NCBI GenBank assembly: GCA_028583685.1
Contig: JAMXIF010000051.1
Coordinates: 48,731,375-48,795,374, forward strand
DNA: 64,000 nt
Origin: Petaurus breviceps papuanus
Lineage: Eukaryota > Chordata > Mammalia > Diprotodontia > Petauridae
Direction of reading: 5' to 3'
Position numbers and translations under genes: made by a program. The first letter of the stretch is position 1; each line of letters begins with the position of its first letter. Of the stretch, positions 1-11,075 are shown in pieces. A model generated the notes under the pieces. The model saw only the letters and a list, made by a program, of their open reading frames with translations, searched no databases and was not told the DNA's origin.

Positions 1-440
1 AGCATCCAAAGAATGTCAATGAAGCATAGCTTCATATATAAGGCATTCCTCAGCACCGCACAAGAGGACACCGATATAACCAAACCACCAAAAGTGCCCT
101 AGAAGACCAGGCGTCACCTGAGAGTGTCTAACTCACAATCCAGCAGAAGCTCAGGCATGTGGCTCACCCCATGCCAATATTATTTGGGTTGCTATAAATA
201 ATGCACATTCCTCATTTAGACTATAAATGAGAGGTTACAATTTATGTATTTTTTGCTATATAGGAAAGCCAATGAGAATGCATTGGAGAATCATTCTTAC
301 CATGGAATTAATAATGATAATCATAATAGCTATTGGTTAGCAAAACATTTCACATATATTTTCATGGGATCCGTTACAACAACAACCCATAGGTTACCTG
401 TTTTGTTTTCTCATTGACTTTCCCTCAGTCTCTATAATCC
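1..440. other. No recognised feature
   Basis: Mixed-composition sequence without a recognisable repeat, frame or RNA. Confidence 0.5.
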
Positions 441-530
441 ATAGAAGTAATAGAAAGATCTGAGTTCAAATCTCTTCTTTTACCCACACTGTCTTTGTGA
501 CCACAATCACTTAATCTCTCTGTGCTCTCT
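441..530 (+). mobile_element. MIR-like SINE fragment
   Basis: Contains a B-box-like gagttcaaatct, followed by a decayed 'gtgacc...atcacttaatctctctgtgc' core. Weak and partial. Confidence 0.4.
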
Positions 531-666
531 TGGTGCAACTCTCAGAGATTAAGTTGCTGAGAATGCTTTTGTCCTGCATTGGTGGATGAAGTTCATTCAT
601 CCAGGAGTATCCTGGGCCAATTTAACTGAAACTGTACAGTCCACAGTAATAATACTTTGCTTGTGT

Positions 667-825
667 AATTCTATTTGATCCTTACAACAATCCTGTGAAG
701 CTTTTTACTAATGAGGAAACTGAGAAAGAGAAAGGCTAAGTGACTCACCCAGGGTCATACAGTCAGCAGGTGTCCGAGCCCACATTAGAAGTGAGGTCTT
801 CCTCCCTTTCCAGGCCCTCATTGCA
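667..825 (-). mobile_element. MIR-like SINE, antisense
   Basis: Shows the antisense MIR signature: aatgaggaaactgag, then aagtgactcacccagggtcatacag, then an antisense B-box region ending near the ccaggccctca motif. Confidence 0.65.
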
Positions 826-840
826 CACTCAATTTACTGT

Positions 841-1650
841 ATCAACTAGTTCCTCTCTGCACTGTCTTGTACTCCCTACATGGCATCCATGAACCTCAAA
901 TCTCCTTTCTTCTTATTTGAAAAGTTACAAATCTTAGCACCTACATTTTTCCTTGAAGGATGTTGGGGTTAATTCTTCATTTATTATTTTTCATGTTAAT
1001 TCTCATCCATCTAATTACTTGTGTATTCTGGTTGACGTATGCATGAATAGAAAGGATTTGCAAAATATGTATTAGAAATTTTGAGTTTGGTGAAGATGTC
1101 ACTGTTTGGAAAACTGCTATGTGAGAAGCTGGGTGGCATTTTAGATTATGTTTGAATCCGAGAGAATGAGTTAGAATCAAAATTCTGCTCCAAACCCTGG
1201 ATGAGTCAGAACCCCTCTGGAGCTCATTGAGTTGACATACATGGTCCCTACAGTCTTGGACTGCTCCAAGTCTTCTGATCTAAAAGGATCTCAGCAGTGA
1301 ACCCAAGACACTGGAACAAATACTTTTTATTCCTGTTTCATAATTTCTAGAGGGATTGAATTTATTGGTATTGGGAGGAATTTTCTTTGCTTTAGCACAC
1401 CTGAAACCCAAATATCAGTAGATAGGCATAGAAGTACTTAGGGGGAGGGAGTGATACTGGCTTTTTGAGTGAGGCAAAGTTCTTACACTGATTCTATTTT
1501 TCTTTTAAACTAAGACTGAGAGAGGATATAGACTCTTTGCAATTTGGTTTATATAGGAAACTGATTTTGTTTATTCAACCACCAATGCCTGCTATGTTCA
1601 GAGCAGTATCCTAGGTCTTTAGTCCAACATGAGTTCCTCAAAGGTAGTCA
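841..1650. other. No recognised feature
   Basis: Apparently unique intronic sequence. A short open frame on the minus strand (977-1180) has no recognisable content. Confidence 0.5.
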
Positions 1651-1651
1651 T

Positions 1652-1855
1652 CTTAGCTGGCATCTCGGTGCAATGGGAAGAAGTCTAGATGGCACAACAG
1701 GGGATGTCTGTTCAGATCTCAGCTGTTCCACGTGACTTCAGTAAAGACATTGAATCTCCCTGGTACTGTTTCCTCCTCTTTAAAGAGAGTGGTTGAACTG
1801 GACTAGATGACCTCAAAATCCCCTCCTAATTCTAAGGCTTTGTATGATTCTGATC
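1652..1855 (+). mobile_element. Old tRNA-derived SINE (MIR/MAR type)
   Basis: Has a tRNA-like head (tcggtgcaatgggaagaagtctag) and a decayed B box. The tail is of the 'ggactagatgacctcaa...tctaaggctttgtatgattctga' form seen in several other old SINEs here. Confidence 0.55.
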
Positions 1856-1960
1856 AGACATATTCATTATCTGGAGGCTCCATTTATTTAATGCTTTGTG
1901 CACATCTCTTGTGAGCTTCTCAATAATCCTGTTAGGCAGAAAACCTGATGTTTGAATTAG

Positions 1961-2275
1961 TCAGCTAGCATTTATTAGCATATCATGTGCCAGGCACTGT
2001 GCTAAGTGCCAGGTTACAAAGAAAGACAAAAGACAGTTGCTGTTCACAAGGATTGATGTAGGAGTCTAATGCAGGAGACAACATGTAAACAACTGTGTAC
2101 AAACAAGACAAGATAAATGGAGCATCAAGTCCTAGGGAAGGTGCCAAGACTGAGGAGGATTGGGAAAGCCTTCTGACCCAACATGGAACTGGGACTCAGT
2201 CTCACAGGAAGCCAGGATATAGAGATGAGGAGCAATGAAGAAGCTGAAGGTGAGAAGTGAAGAAATCTGCCCACA
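1961..2275 (-). mobile_element. L2-like LINE 3' end, antisense
   Basis: The plus strand reads catgtgccaggcactgtgctaag, then a 'cagttgctgttcacaag...gtctaatgcaggagacaacatg' block, then a 'gggaaagccttct...gatgaggag' block. This is the complement of the L2-type 3' UTR. Confidence 0.65.
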
Positions 2276-2554
2276 CTTCCACAATTAATTTAAAGATAGA
2301 TGAGCTAAAACTTGCACCTATTTTCATTTTCAGTGAGCTGTTTCTTCTACTAGACCACATTACCTAGAATGTACTAAGCAAATCAGTTAATCAGGCTGTT
2401 ACTTTAATTGAAGTGAGTGAAAAGAGATGTAGGAGTTCAAAGGAAGTTTAAGAGAGTGTCTCATTAAATTGATTTAATGAGTTAAAAAGCTTGTAAACTA
2501 CTGTACCTAGGCAGAATAGTTGAATAAATTTTTTGTAGGAAACATTTTAGGACT

Positions 2555-2692
2555 CAGGGATGGGGAACTTGAAGCCTAGAGGTTCCATGTGATCCTCTAG
2601 GTCCTCAAAGTGCAGCCTTTGGATTCAATTGAAAGGGTCACACTTGAGGACTTAGAGGGTCACATGTGGCCTTGAGGCCACAGTTTCCCCAC
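2555..2692. mobile_element. Palindromic hAT-type MITE
   Basis: The left half (cagggatggggaact, then ccatgtgatcctctaggtcctc) is mirrored by the right half (gaggacttagagggtcacatg, then cacagtttccccac). The element therefore folds nearly end to end. Flanks 2547-2554 (ttaggact) and 2693-2700 (ttaggtat) agree at 6 of 8 bases, the hAT target-site length. Confidence 0.65.
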
Positions 2693-2699
2693 TTAGGTA

Positions 2700-3780
2700 T
2701 ATCTGGTTTGTACGGATACATGAATGAATGAATATTGCCTTAGACTCAAGAAAAAGTGACTACTCTGAGAATTGAATCTATAGTCCCTGAGTCAACATTC
2801 TTTAACACTTGGCATTTTTATTTAAGAAAAGATTGACCTCATCACATACTCATCACATCTCATGGCAAACAAACAAACAAAAAGATTTGGCAAATGAGGT
2901 TGACTTTCTGATGTCCTTACAAAAGATCAGCCTTCTCCACTCTTCCATGCAGGATCCTTGCTTCAATACAATCCTTCCAAGCCAGATATGGTGAGGGCGA
3001 AAATTCCTGAGTGTGTCCAAGCAATTATCTTTGAATCTCAATAATAGAAGTTTCAGGGTCATTGCCTATGAACTGTATGCCATTCAGGTTTTTTTTAATG
3101 CAAAAATAACTTGGCACAGTCTTGACTCATTCATATCCTTTAGGCATTCTCTAAGCAGTCTAGAGCTATATGTCCTTGAGTCTTCAGGTCATCAACATCC
3201 ATTTCACATTTGGCAATTCCATGCTAGGGCTTTCCCATAAGACAGCTGCAGGGCTCTGTGACTGATGTCTGGCAATATTAAGAGTGTCTTCCAGCCATAC
3301 AGCAAGCCCTTGGTGTGGTGTTTCTCCTTAAATTGGGGACAAATGGGAAGGAATGAGTGACTGCTCTAAAAGTTGGCCAGTCCTTTAAAATAGGTCCTAT
3401 ATAGAGAGAGGGCCAAGGAACTCAATATAAAAGAGAACTGAAAGGGTTAAGAAGTATTTTCTTTCCTATAACTTTATGAGATAGGGAATATAGTTATCCT
3501 ATCCATTGTAAAGAGGAGACAGAGGTTCTGTTTCCTCATCTTTACAATGGGTATGATAATTGTACTCCATGTCCAAGTCATATGGTGATCCATTGAAGGA
3601 AAGCATGGAAGAGGGGACTCTAACTTGAATGGTGGAGAGAAGGAGCTAAGATTAGGGTGAGAGTCCCCTTCAATTCCACTTACAAAGTTGTTGTCACTGG
3701 AGAATGGGCTATAACTCACTCTGTTTAGCCCTAGAAGGAAGAACTGCAAGCAATGATTAGAAGAATGAGGAAAATCGTCA
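2700..3780. other. No recognised feature
   Basis: Overlapping short frames on both strands (2809-3240) have no recognisable domain. No repeat family is recognised with confidence. Confidence 0.5.
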
Positions 3781-3797
3781 TTGCAAAACCATTCCAG

Positions 3798-3953
3798 CGG
3801 GGCAGCTAAGTGGCACAGTGAATAGAGCACCGGCCCTGGAATCAGGAGGACTTGAGTTCAAATCTGGCTTCAGACACTTAACACAAAAACTAGCTGTGTG
3901 ACCTTGGGCAAGTCACTTAACCCCAACTGCTCTCCAAAAAGCAAAACAAAAAC
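3798..3953 (+). mobile_element. Marsupial tRNA-derived SINE, short-tail (WSINE1-like) type
   Basis: The head is ggggcagctaagtggcacag, with B box gagttcaaatct, the aagtcacttaaccccaac core and an A-rich tail. A perfect 13-bp target-site duplication (aaaaccattccag) lies at 3785-3797 and 3954-3966. This is a complete, relatively young insertion. Confidence 0.93.
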
Positions 3954-3966
3954 AAAACCATTCCAG

Positions 3967-4405
3967 AGTAGAAAGTGACGGGTCTCAGGAGGTATCATGG
4001 GTTTTCCTTCATGGATGTCTTGAAATAAAGGCTGAATGACCACTTTTCAGGGAGTACATTTTAGTGGGGATTTCTTTTCTCCCTCCTCTCCTGCCATTCC
4101 CCTTCCCCTTTCCTTTACCTTTCTCCCTTCCTCTTTCCTTTCTTTTTCCTTTAGAATAGAAATCGAAAGAAGTCCCTTCCAACTCTAAAACACTATAATT
4201 CTTTGAAATGCAGGAACTACCAGCACAAGATTTGTGGTAAGGAAGAAAGGTGAGCTAGTTTACTATTTATCTTTCATTGAAATTTATGTAGCTCTTTGAC
4301 AGCCTTTGTTCTCTAGAAGTCCGTGGCCAGGCCTTCTGTTGATCGCCTTCAGTTTAGTCATATGCAGCTTGTCTGTTGTATGTAGCTGTGTCATGTTGTC
4401 TTCAC
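3967..4405. other. No recognised feature; pyrimidine-rich patch
   Basis: A C/T-rich patch at about 4078-4152 is the only compositional feature. Confidence 0.5.
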
Positions 4406-4408
4406 CAT

Positions 4409-4512
4409 CAGACCATGAGCTCCTTGAGGGCAGACCCTGCCTTTTGTTGTGGCCCAGGTCTTAGTACAGGGCCCGGCCCATAGTGGGTACTTAATACATT
4501 GATGCTGTTCTT
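4409..4512 (+). mobile_element. L2-like LINE 3' tail
   Basis: The order is agctccttgagggcagaccc, then 'cagggcccggcccatagtgggtacttaatacatt'. This is the standard L2 3' terminus, sense. Confidence 0.75.
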
Positions 4513-4619
4513 TGTATAAAGTACAGTTTGTATGACTGGCGATCAAACCAATACAAGCCTGTTACGTGGCAGATGCTTAGTAAACATTTATTAATGGGCA
4601 TACTGACCTTTGGATGTCA

Positions 4620-4800
4620 AGTAAGAATGATAATATCAGCTGAAATTTAAGTTTTATAAATTGCCTGATCTTATTCAAACCTCACAACAGCCATAGGAAG
4701 TTGGTGTCATGAGACTTTCTGGCCCCATTTTACAGGTGACTTGCCCATGGTCACACAACTAGTAGATATCTGAGCTATGTTGGCAGAGCCAAAATCCTTC
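4620..4800 (-). mobile_element. MIR-like SINE, antisense
   Basis: Contains 'ctcacaacagcc...ccccattttacaggtgacttgcccatggtcacacaactag', the antisense MIR core with an internal deletion. Confidence 0.6.
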
Positions 4801-4826
4801 ATGTTAAGTAGCAGTAGTAATGAATG

Positions 4827-4925
4827 ATTCAGCATCTGGCATAGTGGATAAGAGATCTGGTCACAAAACCAGGAGGACCTGGGTTCAAATTCTGCTTCTG
4901 AAACACAGCATGACAACCTCACTGG
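4827..4925 (+). mobile_element. MIR-like SINE 5' half
   Basis: The head is tctggcatagtggataaga with B box gggttcaaattct. The core downstream is lost. Confidence 0.6.
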
Positions 4926-5036
4926 GTACTTCTTCACCTGGGAGCTCTATAGAGCTCCCATTGTATTCACAGGCCCATTCCCTTCCAGTATCCTTTTGTC
5001 TTAGTGTGGGCAATCATCATGAATATGCACATAGGG

Positions 5037-5150
5037 CCAAAAATTTGATTTTTAGTGCAATGGAAAGAATGCTGGATGTGGGGTCTGAAGACCTGAATTA
5101 ATATCATGTCTCTCACTTAATGCAGCAGTGTGATAGTAAATGTTTAACAA
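5037..5150 (+). mobile_element. MIR-like SINE fragment
   Basis: Has the 'agtgcaatggaaagaatgctgga' head and 'tctgaagacctgaatt', then decays. Confidence 0.45.
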
Positions 5151-5384
5151 CTGGCTCATCTCCCCTCCCCCCCACAAAACCCGCTCCCCGTCCTGCCTCC
5201 AAAAAAAGTGGATGCATGCACACTTTTTTAGTTTAGTAAGAATAGTTAATGCTTAATTCTAGGTGAGCAGCAAAACAATAAATTAAGCCCTAATTTGTTT
5301 GCCAATTTCTAAAAAGCAATTGCAAATGATCATGCTGGAAATTTAATAATTGGCTCTCTAATAGGAGCTGGCTCCTGGATACTA

Positions 5385-5505
5385 CTGGATGTCAAGCCTG
5401 TCACATAACCTCTTCTAACCTCACTTTCTTCCTCTGTAAAATGAGAGCATTGTATTGAATAACCTTTCATCTCCAGACCAATGAAACTATAATGCTGTGA
5501 ATCAC
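5385..5505 (+). mobile_element. MIR-like SINE 3' half
   Basis: Shows cctcactttcttcctctgtaaaatgagagc, followed by the 'ctccagaccaatgaaactataatgctgtga' tail. Confidence 0.5.
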
Positions 5506-5593
5506 CAGACTCCCTGCTGAGGATTTTCTGAGATCCTTAAAGACATGGACTGTTTTTTTTATTTTTGTATTTATATTTCCATATATATAAGTT

Positions 5594-6073
5594 CGTCAAC
5601 TAGCATTTAAATGCCTACTGTGTGCCAGATATTGTGCTAAACTTTCAGAAGACAGAGATGTACAAAAATAGTCCCTGCCCTCAAGGAGATCACAGTCTAA
5701 TGGGAGAGACAACATGCAGACAGCTAGGTACACACAGGCTCTAGACAGGACAGGTTGGAGGCGATCTCAAAGGGAAGGCACCATTGACATTTAGGAAGAC
5801 TGGCAAAGGCTTCTTGCAGGAGGTCAAGCTTTAGCTGAGATTCTAAGGGAGTCAGGGAAAAGATGAGGAGGGAGAGTGTTCTAGGCATGAAACACTCAGA
5901 TTTCTGAGGGTGTGTCATATGTGAGGAACAGCAGAGGCCAGCATGTTACCAGGTCACAGGACATGGAGTGGAGAATAAAATGTAGGAGACTGGAAAGGCA
6001 GGAAGGGCTTTAAAAGCCAAAGAAAGGATTTTTACATTTGATCCTGGAGGTAATAAGGAACTACTGAAGGATT
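5594..6073 (-). mobile_element. L2-like LINE 3' end, antisense, split by an L1
   Basis: Runs from the 'cctactgtgtgccagatattgtgctaa' end through 'cctgccctcaaggagatcacagtctaatggg' to 'gatcctggaggtaataaggaactactga'. The same element resumes at 8319 after the L1. Confidence 0.7.
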
Positions 6074-8318
6074 TTTTTTAATTCAATTTTATTTTCAATT
6101 CCAGGTTCTCTCCCTCCCTCCGCCCCTTTCCCCATTTATGAAGACGGCAAAAAATAAAGAATCCAGAACAAATATGAATTCATACAAAATAAATTTCCAT
6201 ATTAGCCATATTCTAGGGGCAGGGGGAAGAAAAAGAAAGAGAAAAATTCTTCAATCTGCCATCCGAATCTATGGATTCTTTATCTGGAGGTGAATAGCGT
6301 TTGAGGATTTGTTTGTTTTTGTCATGAGTCCTTTGGAATTTTGATGGGCCACTGCATTTATATGAATTTCCAGGTTTTTGAGTGTTGAATATCTTCATTG
6401 CTGTTACTCTGCTGTATAATGCCCTCCTGGTTTTACTCACTTTATTTGGTATCACTTCATACAGGATTTTCTGAAACCATCCCCTTCATTATTTTTCATA
6501 GCACAACAGTATTCCATTTCATTCATATACCATAACTTATGCAGCCATTTTCCAAATGATGGTCATCCCCCATCAGTTTCAAGCTGTTTGTCAGCAGCAA
6601 AAGAGCTGCCATAAATATTTTTGTACATATGAGTCCTTTTCCTTTTTCTTTGATCTCTTTGGGGAATAGACCTGGTAGTGGTAATTCTGAATCAAAGAAT
6701 GATTTTTGGGGCATAGTTCCAAATTCTCCAGAATGGTTGAACTAGTTCACAATTCTACCAATAGTATGTCAGTGTGCCAATTTTTTCCATTTCCCCTCCA
6801 ATATTTGTCATTTTCCTTTTTTATCATCTTGGCAAACTGAGAGGTGTGAGGTTATATCTGTTTTAATTTGTATTTCTCTAATGATTAGTATGATTTAGAG
6901 CATTTTTTCACATGACTATTGATAGCTTTGATTTCTTCCTTCTTCATATCCCTTGACCATTTATCAACTGAGGAATGGCTCTTACTCTTTTAATTTGATT
7001 CAGTTTCTTATATATTTGGGAAACGACCTTTTTCAGAGAAACCTGCTGCAAAGAACCACCCCCTTCCTACTTTTCTTCAAATTTTAGTTGCATTAGTTTT
7101 GTTTGTGTAAAATCTTATAAAATTTTATGTAATCAGAATTATGCATTTTGTCTCTTGTAAACTTCTCTTCGGTCATGAACTCTTCCCTTATCCATAGTTC
7201 TGCCTGGTAATTTCTTCCATGCTCCACTTACACTTGATATCACCCTTTATATATAAATCATGTAACCATTTTGAGCTTATCTTATTATATAATGTATGCG
7301 TTATTGGTCTATGTGTAGTTTCTGCCAGACTGCATGCCATTTTTCCAGGCGTTTATGTCAAATAATTAGTTCTTGTCTCCGTAGCTGGGATCTTTGGGTT
7401 TATCAAACACTAGATTACTGTGCTCATATGCTTTCTGTTTATTTTGTACTTAATCTATTCCACTGATCAACCATTCTGTTATCCAGTAGCAAGTTGTTTT
7501 GAAGATTACAGTTTTGTGGTATTGCTTGAAATCTGGTAGTGCTAGGTCCCCTTCCTTCCCATTAAAAAAAAAAAGATTCCCTTGATATTCTGGACCTTTT
7601 GTCCTTCCAAATTAGTTTTGTTATTATGTTTTCTAGCTCTATAAAGTGATTCTTTGGTAGTTTGATTAGTAGGACACATAGGAATTTAGGTAGTTATAAT
7701 AGTTATTACATTGGATCAGCCTACCTTTGAGCAATTAATATTTCTCCAATTATTTAAACCTGCCTTTATTTGTGTGGAGTGTTTGTAATTATGTTCATAT
7801 AATTCCCAAGTGTGTCTTGGCAGGTAGACTCCCAAGTATTTTATACTGTCTGCACTTATTTTAAGTAGTATTTATCTTTCTATTTCTTCCTCCTGGGTTT
7901 TGTTAGTAACATATAAAAATGCTGATCATTTGGGTTTATTTTATATTCTGCAACTTTGCTAAAGCTGTTCATTATTTCAACTAGTTTTTTAGTTGATTCT
8001 GTAGGGTCCTCTAATACCATCAAATCATCTGCAAAAAGTGATAGTTTTGTTTCTTCATTGCCTATGCCTGTTCCTTTTTCTTGTCTTACTGCTATAGTTA
8101 GATAATGAATAATAGTGGTAATAATGGGCATCCTTACCTCACCTGTCATCTTCTTTTGATGGCTTCTAGTTTATCTCCGCATATAATCTAGGCTCTTGGC
8201 TTGAGATAAATGTGACTTATCATTTTAAGAAAAGCTTTTATTCCTGTGTTTTTAATAGTAACGAGTGTTGTATTTTGTAAAAAGAATTTTTGTTTTGTTT
8301 TGTTTGCATTTCTTGAAT
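6074..8318 (-). mobile_element. LINE L1, antisense, 5'-truncated
   Basis: About 2.2 kb of L1 3' end. The 3' UTR side (6074-6240) is pyrimidine-rich as in marsupial L1s. The complement then follows ORF2 order through blocks such as 'cagtattccatttcattcatatacca' and 'tttgatctctttggggaatagacc'. An open frame at 7880-8149 (minus) contains KLSLFADDLMVLEDP, the reverse-transcriptase F-A-D-D box at about 8024-8035. The 5' part of the reverse transcriptase, the endonuclease and ORF1 are absent. It lies in an L2 copy; the flanks 6060-6073 and 8319-8332 look like diverged copies of one L2 site. Confidence 0.9.
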
Positions 8319-8385
8319 GCCACTGGAGTTTATTGAATCAGGGGTTACTTGCTCATAAGTCCTTATTGAATTGAGATGGAAAGGA
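8319..8385 (-). mobile_element. L2-like LINE, continuation after the L1
   Basis: The 'gccactggagtttattgaatc' block continues the L2 text interrupted at 6073. Confidence 0.55.
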
Positions 8386-8393
8386 CTAAAGGG

Positions 8394-8471
<78 letters not shown>

Positions 8472-8526
8472 TTCCTTCCTTCCTTCCTTCCTTCCTTCCT
8501 TCCTTCCTTCCTTCCTTCCTTCCTTC

Positions 8527-8577
<51 letters not shown>

Positions 8578-8580
8578 TTC
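8394..8580. repeat. (CTTT)n-(CCTT)n-(CTTT)n microsatellite
   Basis: 187 bases of pure tetranucleotide with a CCTT centre flanked by CTTT blocks. It abuts the A-tail end of the antisense SINE at 8581, so it probably grew from that tail. Open frames across it (Phe/Leu/Ser or Lys/Arg/Glu runs) are artefacts. Confidence 0.97.
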
Positions 8581-8728
8581 TAAAGCAATTGGGGTTAAGT
8601 AACTTGCTCAAGGTTACATGGCAAGTTATTTCTGGGTGTGGTGCTAAATATCTGAGCCCGGATTTGATCCCCAGGTCATCCCGACACTGGGGCCGGTGAT
8701 CTTACTCACTGAGCAACCTGGCTGCCCC
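8581..8728 (-). mobile_element. Marsupial tRNA-derived SINE ('gcgagtaagagc' head type), antisense
   Basis: Antisense order: taaagcaattggggttaagt, acttgctcaaggttacatgg, ttatttctgggtgtggtgct, then the complement of the head ending in aacctggctgcccc. Same subfamily as the copies at 10447, 13656, 13804 and 28738. Confidence 0.87.
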
Positions 8729-9169
8729 TCTTTTTCTTTACTTTTCTTTTTTTTTGTCTATTAAGTTACCAGTTATTTTGCACGACCCTTCAGCTACAGC
8801 ATCAAGGATTATTTTCCTTCTGGTGATAACATACTATGTATACTTGCATATAGGAAGAAAAAATATCAAACAAAACCCCAAAGAATGAATACCACCCATT
8901 CCTTTTCCACCCTTCTTTGGTTCTTTTGGCTTTATAAATTAATTTTGTTATGTCTAACTTTTGGTATAGAGTTTTTATTAAAGAGAATGATGCTGATTAT
9001 CTTAAGGCTATAACTTTATTTTTTTAGATCAACTTCTTTGGAGAGAGCTAATATTCTCTTTGCCAGGTTTCTAAGAGTACTCAGAATATTTTCCTTAGAG
9101 CTAACCAAGCCTGGCATCAAACTGCCTTCTGGGAATTTCTGAATGTGAATATGCATTCAATGGGATATA

Positions 9170-9265
9170 ACCTCCTTGAAGTCAAGGGCTCTTTCATATT
9201 TGTCTTTGTGTCTCAGCACCTAGCAGAGGACCTGGTCCAAAATGGGCCCTGATAAGTGGTTGGGC
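9170..9265 (+). mobile_element. L2-like LINE 3' tail
   Basis: 'cctccttgaagtcaagggctc' followed by 'tcagcacctagcagaggacctggtcc'. Confidence 0.55.
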
Positions 9266-9985
9266 TATTGGATCGAATAGATTTCAGATAACTCTGACAT
9301 TTACTAGAAACACATTTTTAGAAAACAGAGAGCAATGTTGTTTCATGGCATAGAAACAGTACAAATCCTTGCCTCTTTCCCCCTGCCAATCAGTTTCCCT
9401 TTCAGCTTATGCTTGTCAAAGTATTTATTCTTCACTGTTGATGATGGTTGTAATTTGTGGGTATTTGGGTCATCCTGCTCTGCCTCCCGGGGTTCAGAGT
9501 TGTCCTGCTGGGCATTTTATTTATATTCCTCTCCCTGCAGTTTAAGAAATTGGTTGTGGGGAAGCTGAGTTCTCACTCCTCTTTTTGAAAGATCATTGGT
9601 TTCTTGAATGGTTCTCTTAGATTGAACATTTTCATGGTTTGAGACTGGATTCCTGGGAACCTTGATCTGCCCATCCAAGAGGCTAAATTTGTGATTCTCA
9701 GATGCCTTTTGCTGAGGGGTCACTCATCAATCTAGAGAGAAGGGACAGAAGATGTGTTGGTTGGTCAGGCCCTGTGTCCTTTAGTATAGAAATACTTCTG
9801 TTTTGCTTTTTGGGGAAGAAGAATGGGACTCCACTTTATATTGAGAACTAGTTAGGATTTAACTATCGATATAGATGAAATAACATCGGATCTGGAGACA
9901 GAGACCCTGGTTATGACTACATTTTTCTGGATCTCCCTTTCTCCATTTGTAGCAACAATAACAACAGCAAACCAAACCCTCCAAA
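9266..9985. other. No recognised feature
   Basis: Short opposing frames at 9335-9723 carry no recognisable protein content. Confidence 0.5.
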
Positions 9986-9989
9986 AAAA

Positions 9990-10165
9990 CAAAGCTAGCA
10001 TTTGTACAGCACTTTCACTTATTTTACCAACTTTTGAGTCTTACTTTATCAGTGATGAGGATGATGATGACAATAGTCATGATTTACAAAGCTAGTAGGT
10101 GGACTGGAGCTCAGGTCTTTCTAAATCTGAGTCCAGCACCCCATCTACTAAGCCTCCTAGCTGCT
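9990..10165 (-). mobile_element. MIR-like SINE, antisense
   Basis: Shows 'catttgtacagcactttcac', a decayed gatgaggatgatgatga core, then 'caaagctagtaggtggactggagctcagg' and a tctactaagcctcctagctgc end. Confidence 0.6.
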
Positions 10166-10266
10166 TTCTTATTGTAAAATTATAGCCTTAGCTCTCTCTC
10201 CTTCTACTCACCTTCCCTCTCAAGCAAATTTAAAAGTCTATGAACTGCTAACCAAAGATTAATCAT

Positions 10267-10442
10267 GAGTCTCTGAACTTTTTAAAACACATTTTAGTAA
10301 CTGTATTTCAATATAATTGGTCTACTTTTTAATCCTAAGTCTTTTATTTCATGCATTTAAAAGCATTATTCTGAGAAGCATCCATAGGCTTCAGCAGTCT
10401 GCCCATAAGGTCCATGATACACAAAGATGGTTAAGAACACTG
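10267..10442 (+). mobile_element. hAT (Charlie-like) non-autonomous DNA transposon
   Basis: The body 'aactgtatttcaatataattgg...catgcatttaaaagcattattctgag' is shared with 12632 and 40224. It ends in ggttaagaacactg, the complement of the hAT-style CAG(T/G)G-TTCTTAACC terminal repeat. The 5' terminus is worn. Confidence 0.62.
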
Positions 10443-10446
10443 TTTA

Positions 10447-10605
10447 GGGGGCAGCCAGGTGGCTCAGCGAGTAAGAGCACTGGCTCCAGTGTTGGGATGA
10501 CCTGGATCAAATCCGGGCTCAGATACTCAGCACCACACCCAGAAATAACTGGCCGTGTAACCTTGAGCAAGTTACTTAACCCCGATTGCTTAAAAAAAAA
10601 AAAAT
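10447..10605 (+). mobile_element. Marsupial tRNA-derived SINE ('gcgagtaagagc' head type)
   Basis: Complete copy with head, B box (gatcaaatccg), core and a 13-base A tail. Flanked by an 8-bp duplication (actgttta) at 10439-10446 and 10606-10613. It inserted at the edge of the hAT element just upstream. Confidence 0.9.
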
Positions 10606-10744
10606 ACTGTTTAAGCCCTTGATATGTACAGTACAGCTTCCTCTGCCCTTTTAGGAGACGCTATTATCATAAAAGCATGGTTCATTTGATGCAGGGATAC
10701 TGACTTCCATTGTTTTTCAGACAAGATCCCCCATCTCTTGGCTC

Positions 10745-11065
10745 TTGGCATTCTCACTGATTGTCCTCCCCTTCCTGAAGGGCTCTCCTTCTTCAGCTCC
10801 ATTTTCTGGCTTCCATGGCTTCAAGTCCCAGATGAAATCTCACTTTCTGCTGGAAGGCTTTCCTGACTCTCCTTGATTCTATTGCCTTCTCCATGTCAAT
10901 TATTTCCCATATATCCTATATGTATCTTGTTTGTAGCCATGTCAATTATTTCACATATATCCTATATGCATATTGTTTGCATGTAGCCATTTCCTTCATT
11001 AATTGTGAGTTCCTTGACATCAGGGACTATCACATGGTAGACACTTCAGATGCTAATAACTAATT
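10745..11065 (+). mobile_element. L2-like LINE 3' end with internal tandem duplication
   Basis: 'ggaaggctttcctgactctcc' through 'gtgagttccttgacatcaggg' and 'catggtagacactt'. A 46/50-base unit is tandemly duplicated at 10891-10936 and 10937-10986. Confidence 0.65.
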
Positions 11066-11075
11066 AACTAAAAGC

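Noticed and set aside
5120-5385. Possible further MITE ('aacaactggctc' and 'aataattggctc' blocks)
   Set aside because: The two blocks are in direct, not inverted, orientation and the ends are unclear, so there is not enough to call an element.
7880-8149. 89-codon minus-strand frame with an F-A-D-D motif
   Set aside because: Not a host gene. It is the reverse-transcriptase remnant of the truncated L1, reported as part of that element.
8363-8699. Frames rich in Phe/Leu/Ser or Lys/Arg/Glu
   Set aside because: Microsatellite translation.
8735-8960. Possible extra L1 3' UTR fragment
   Set aside because: Similarity is vague and there is no ordered set of L1 blocks.
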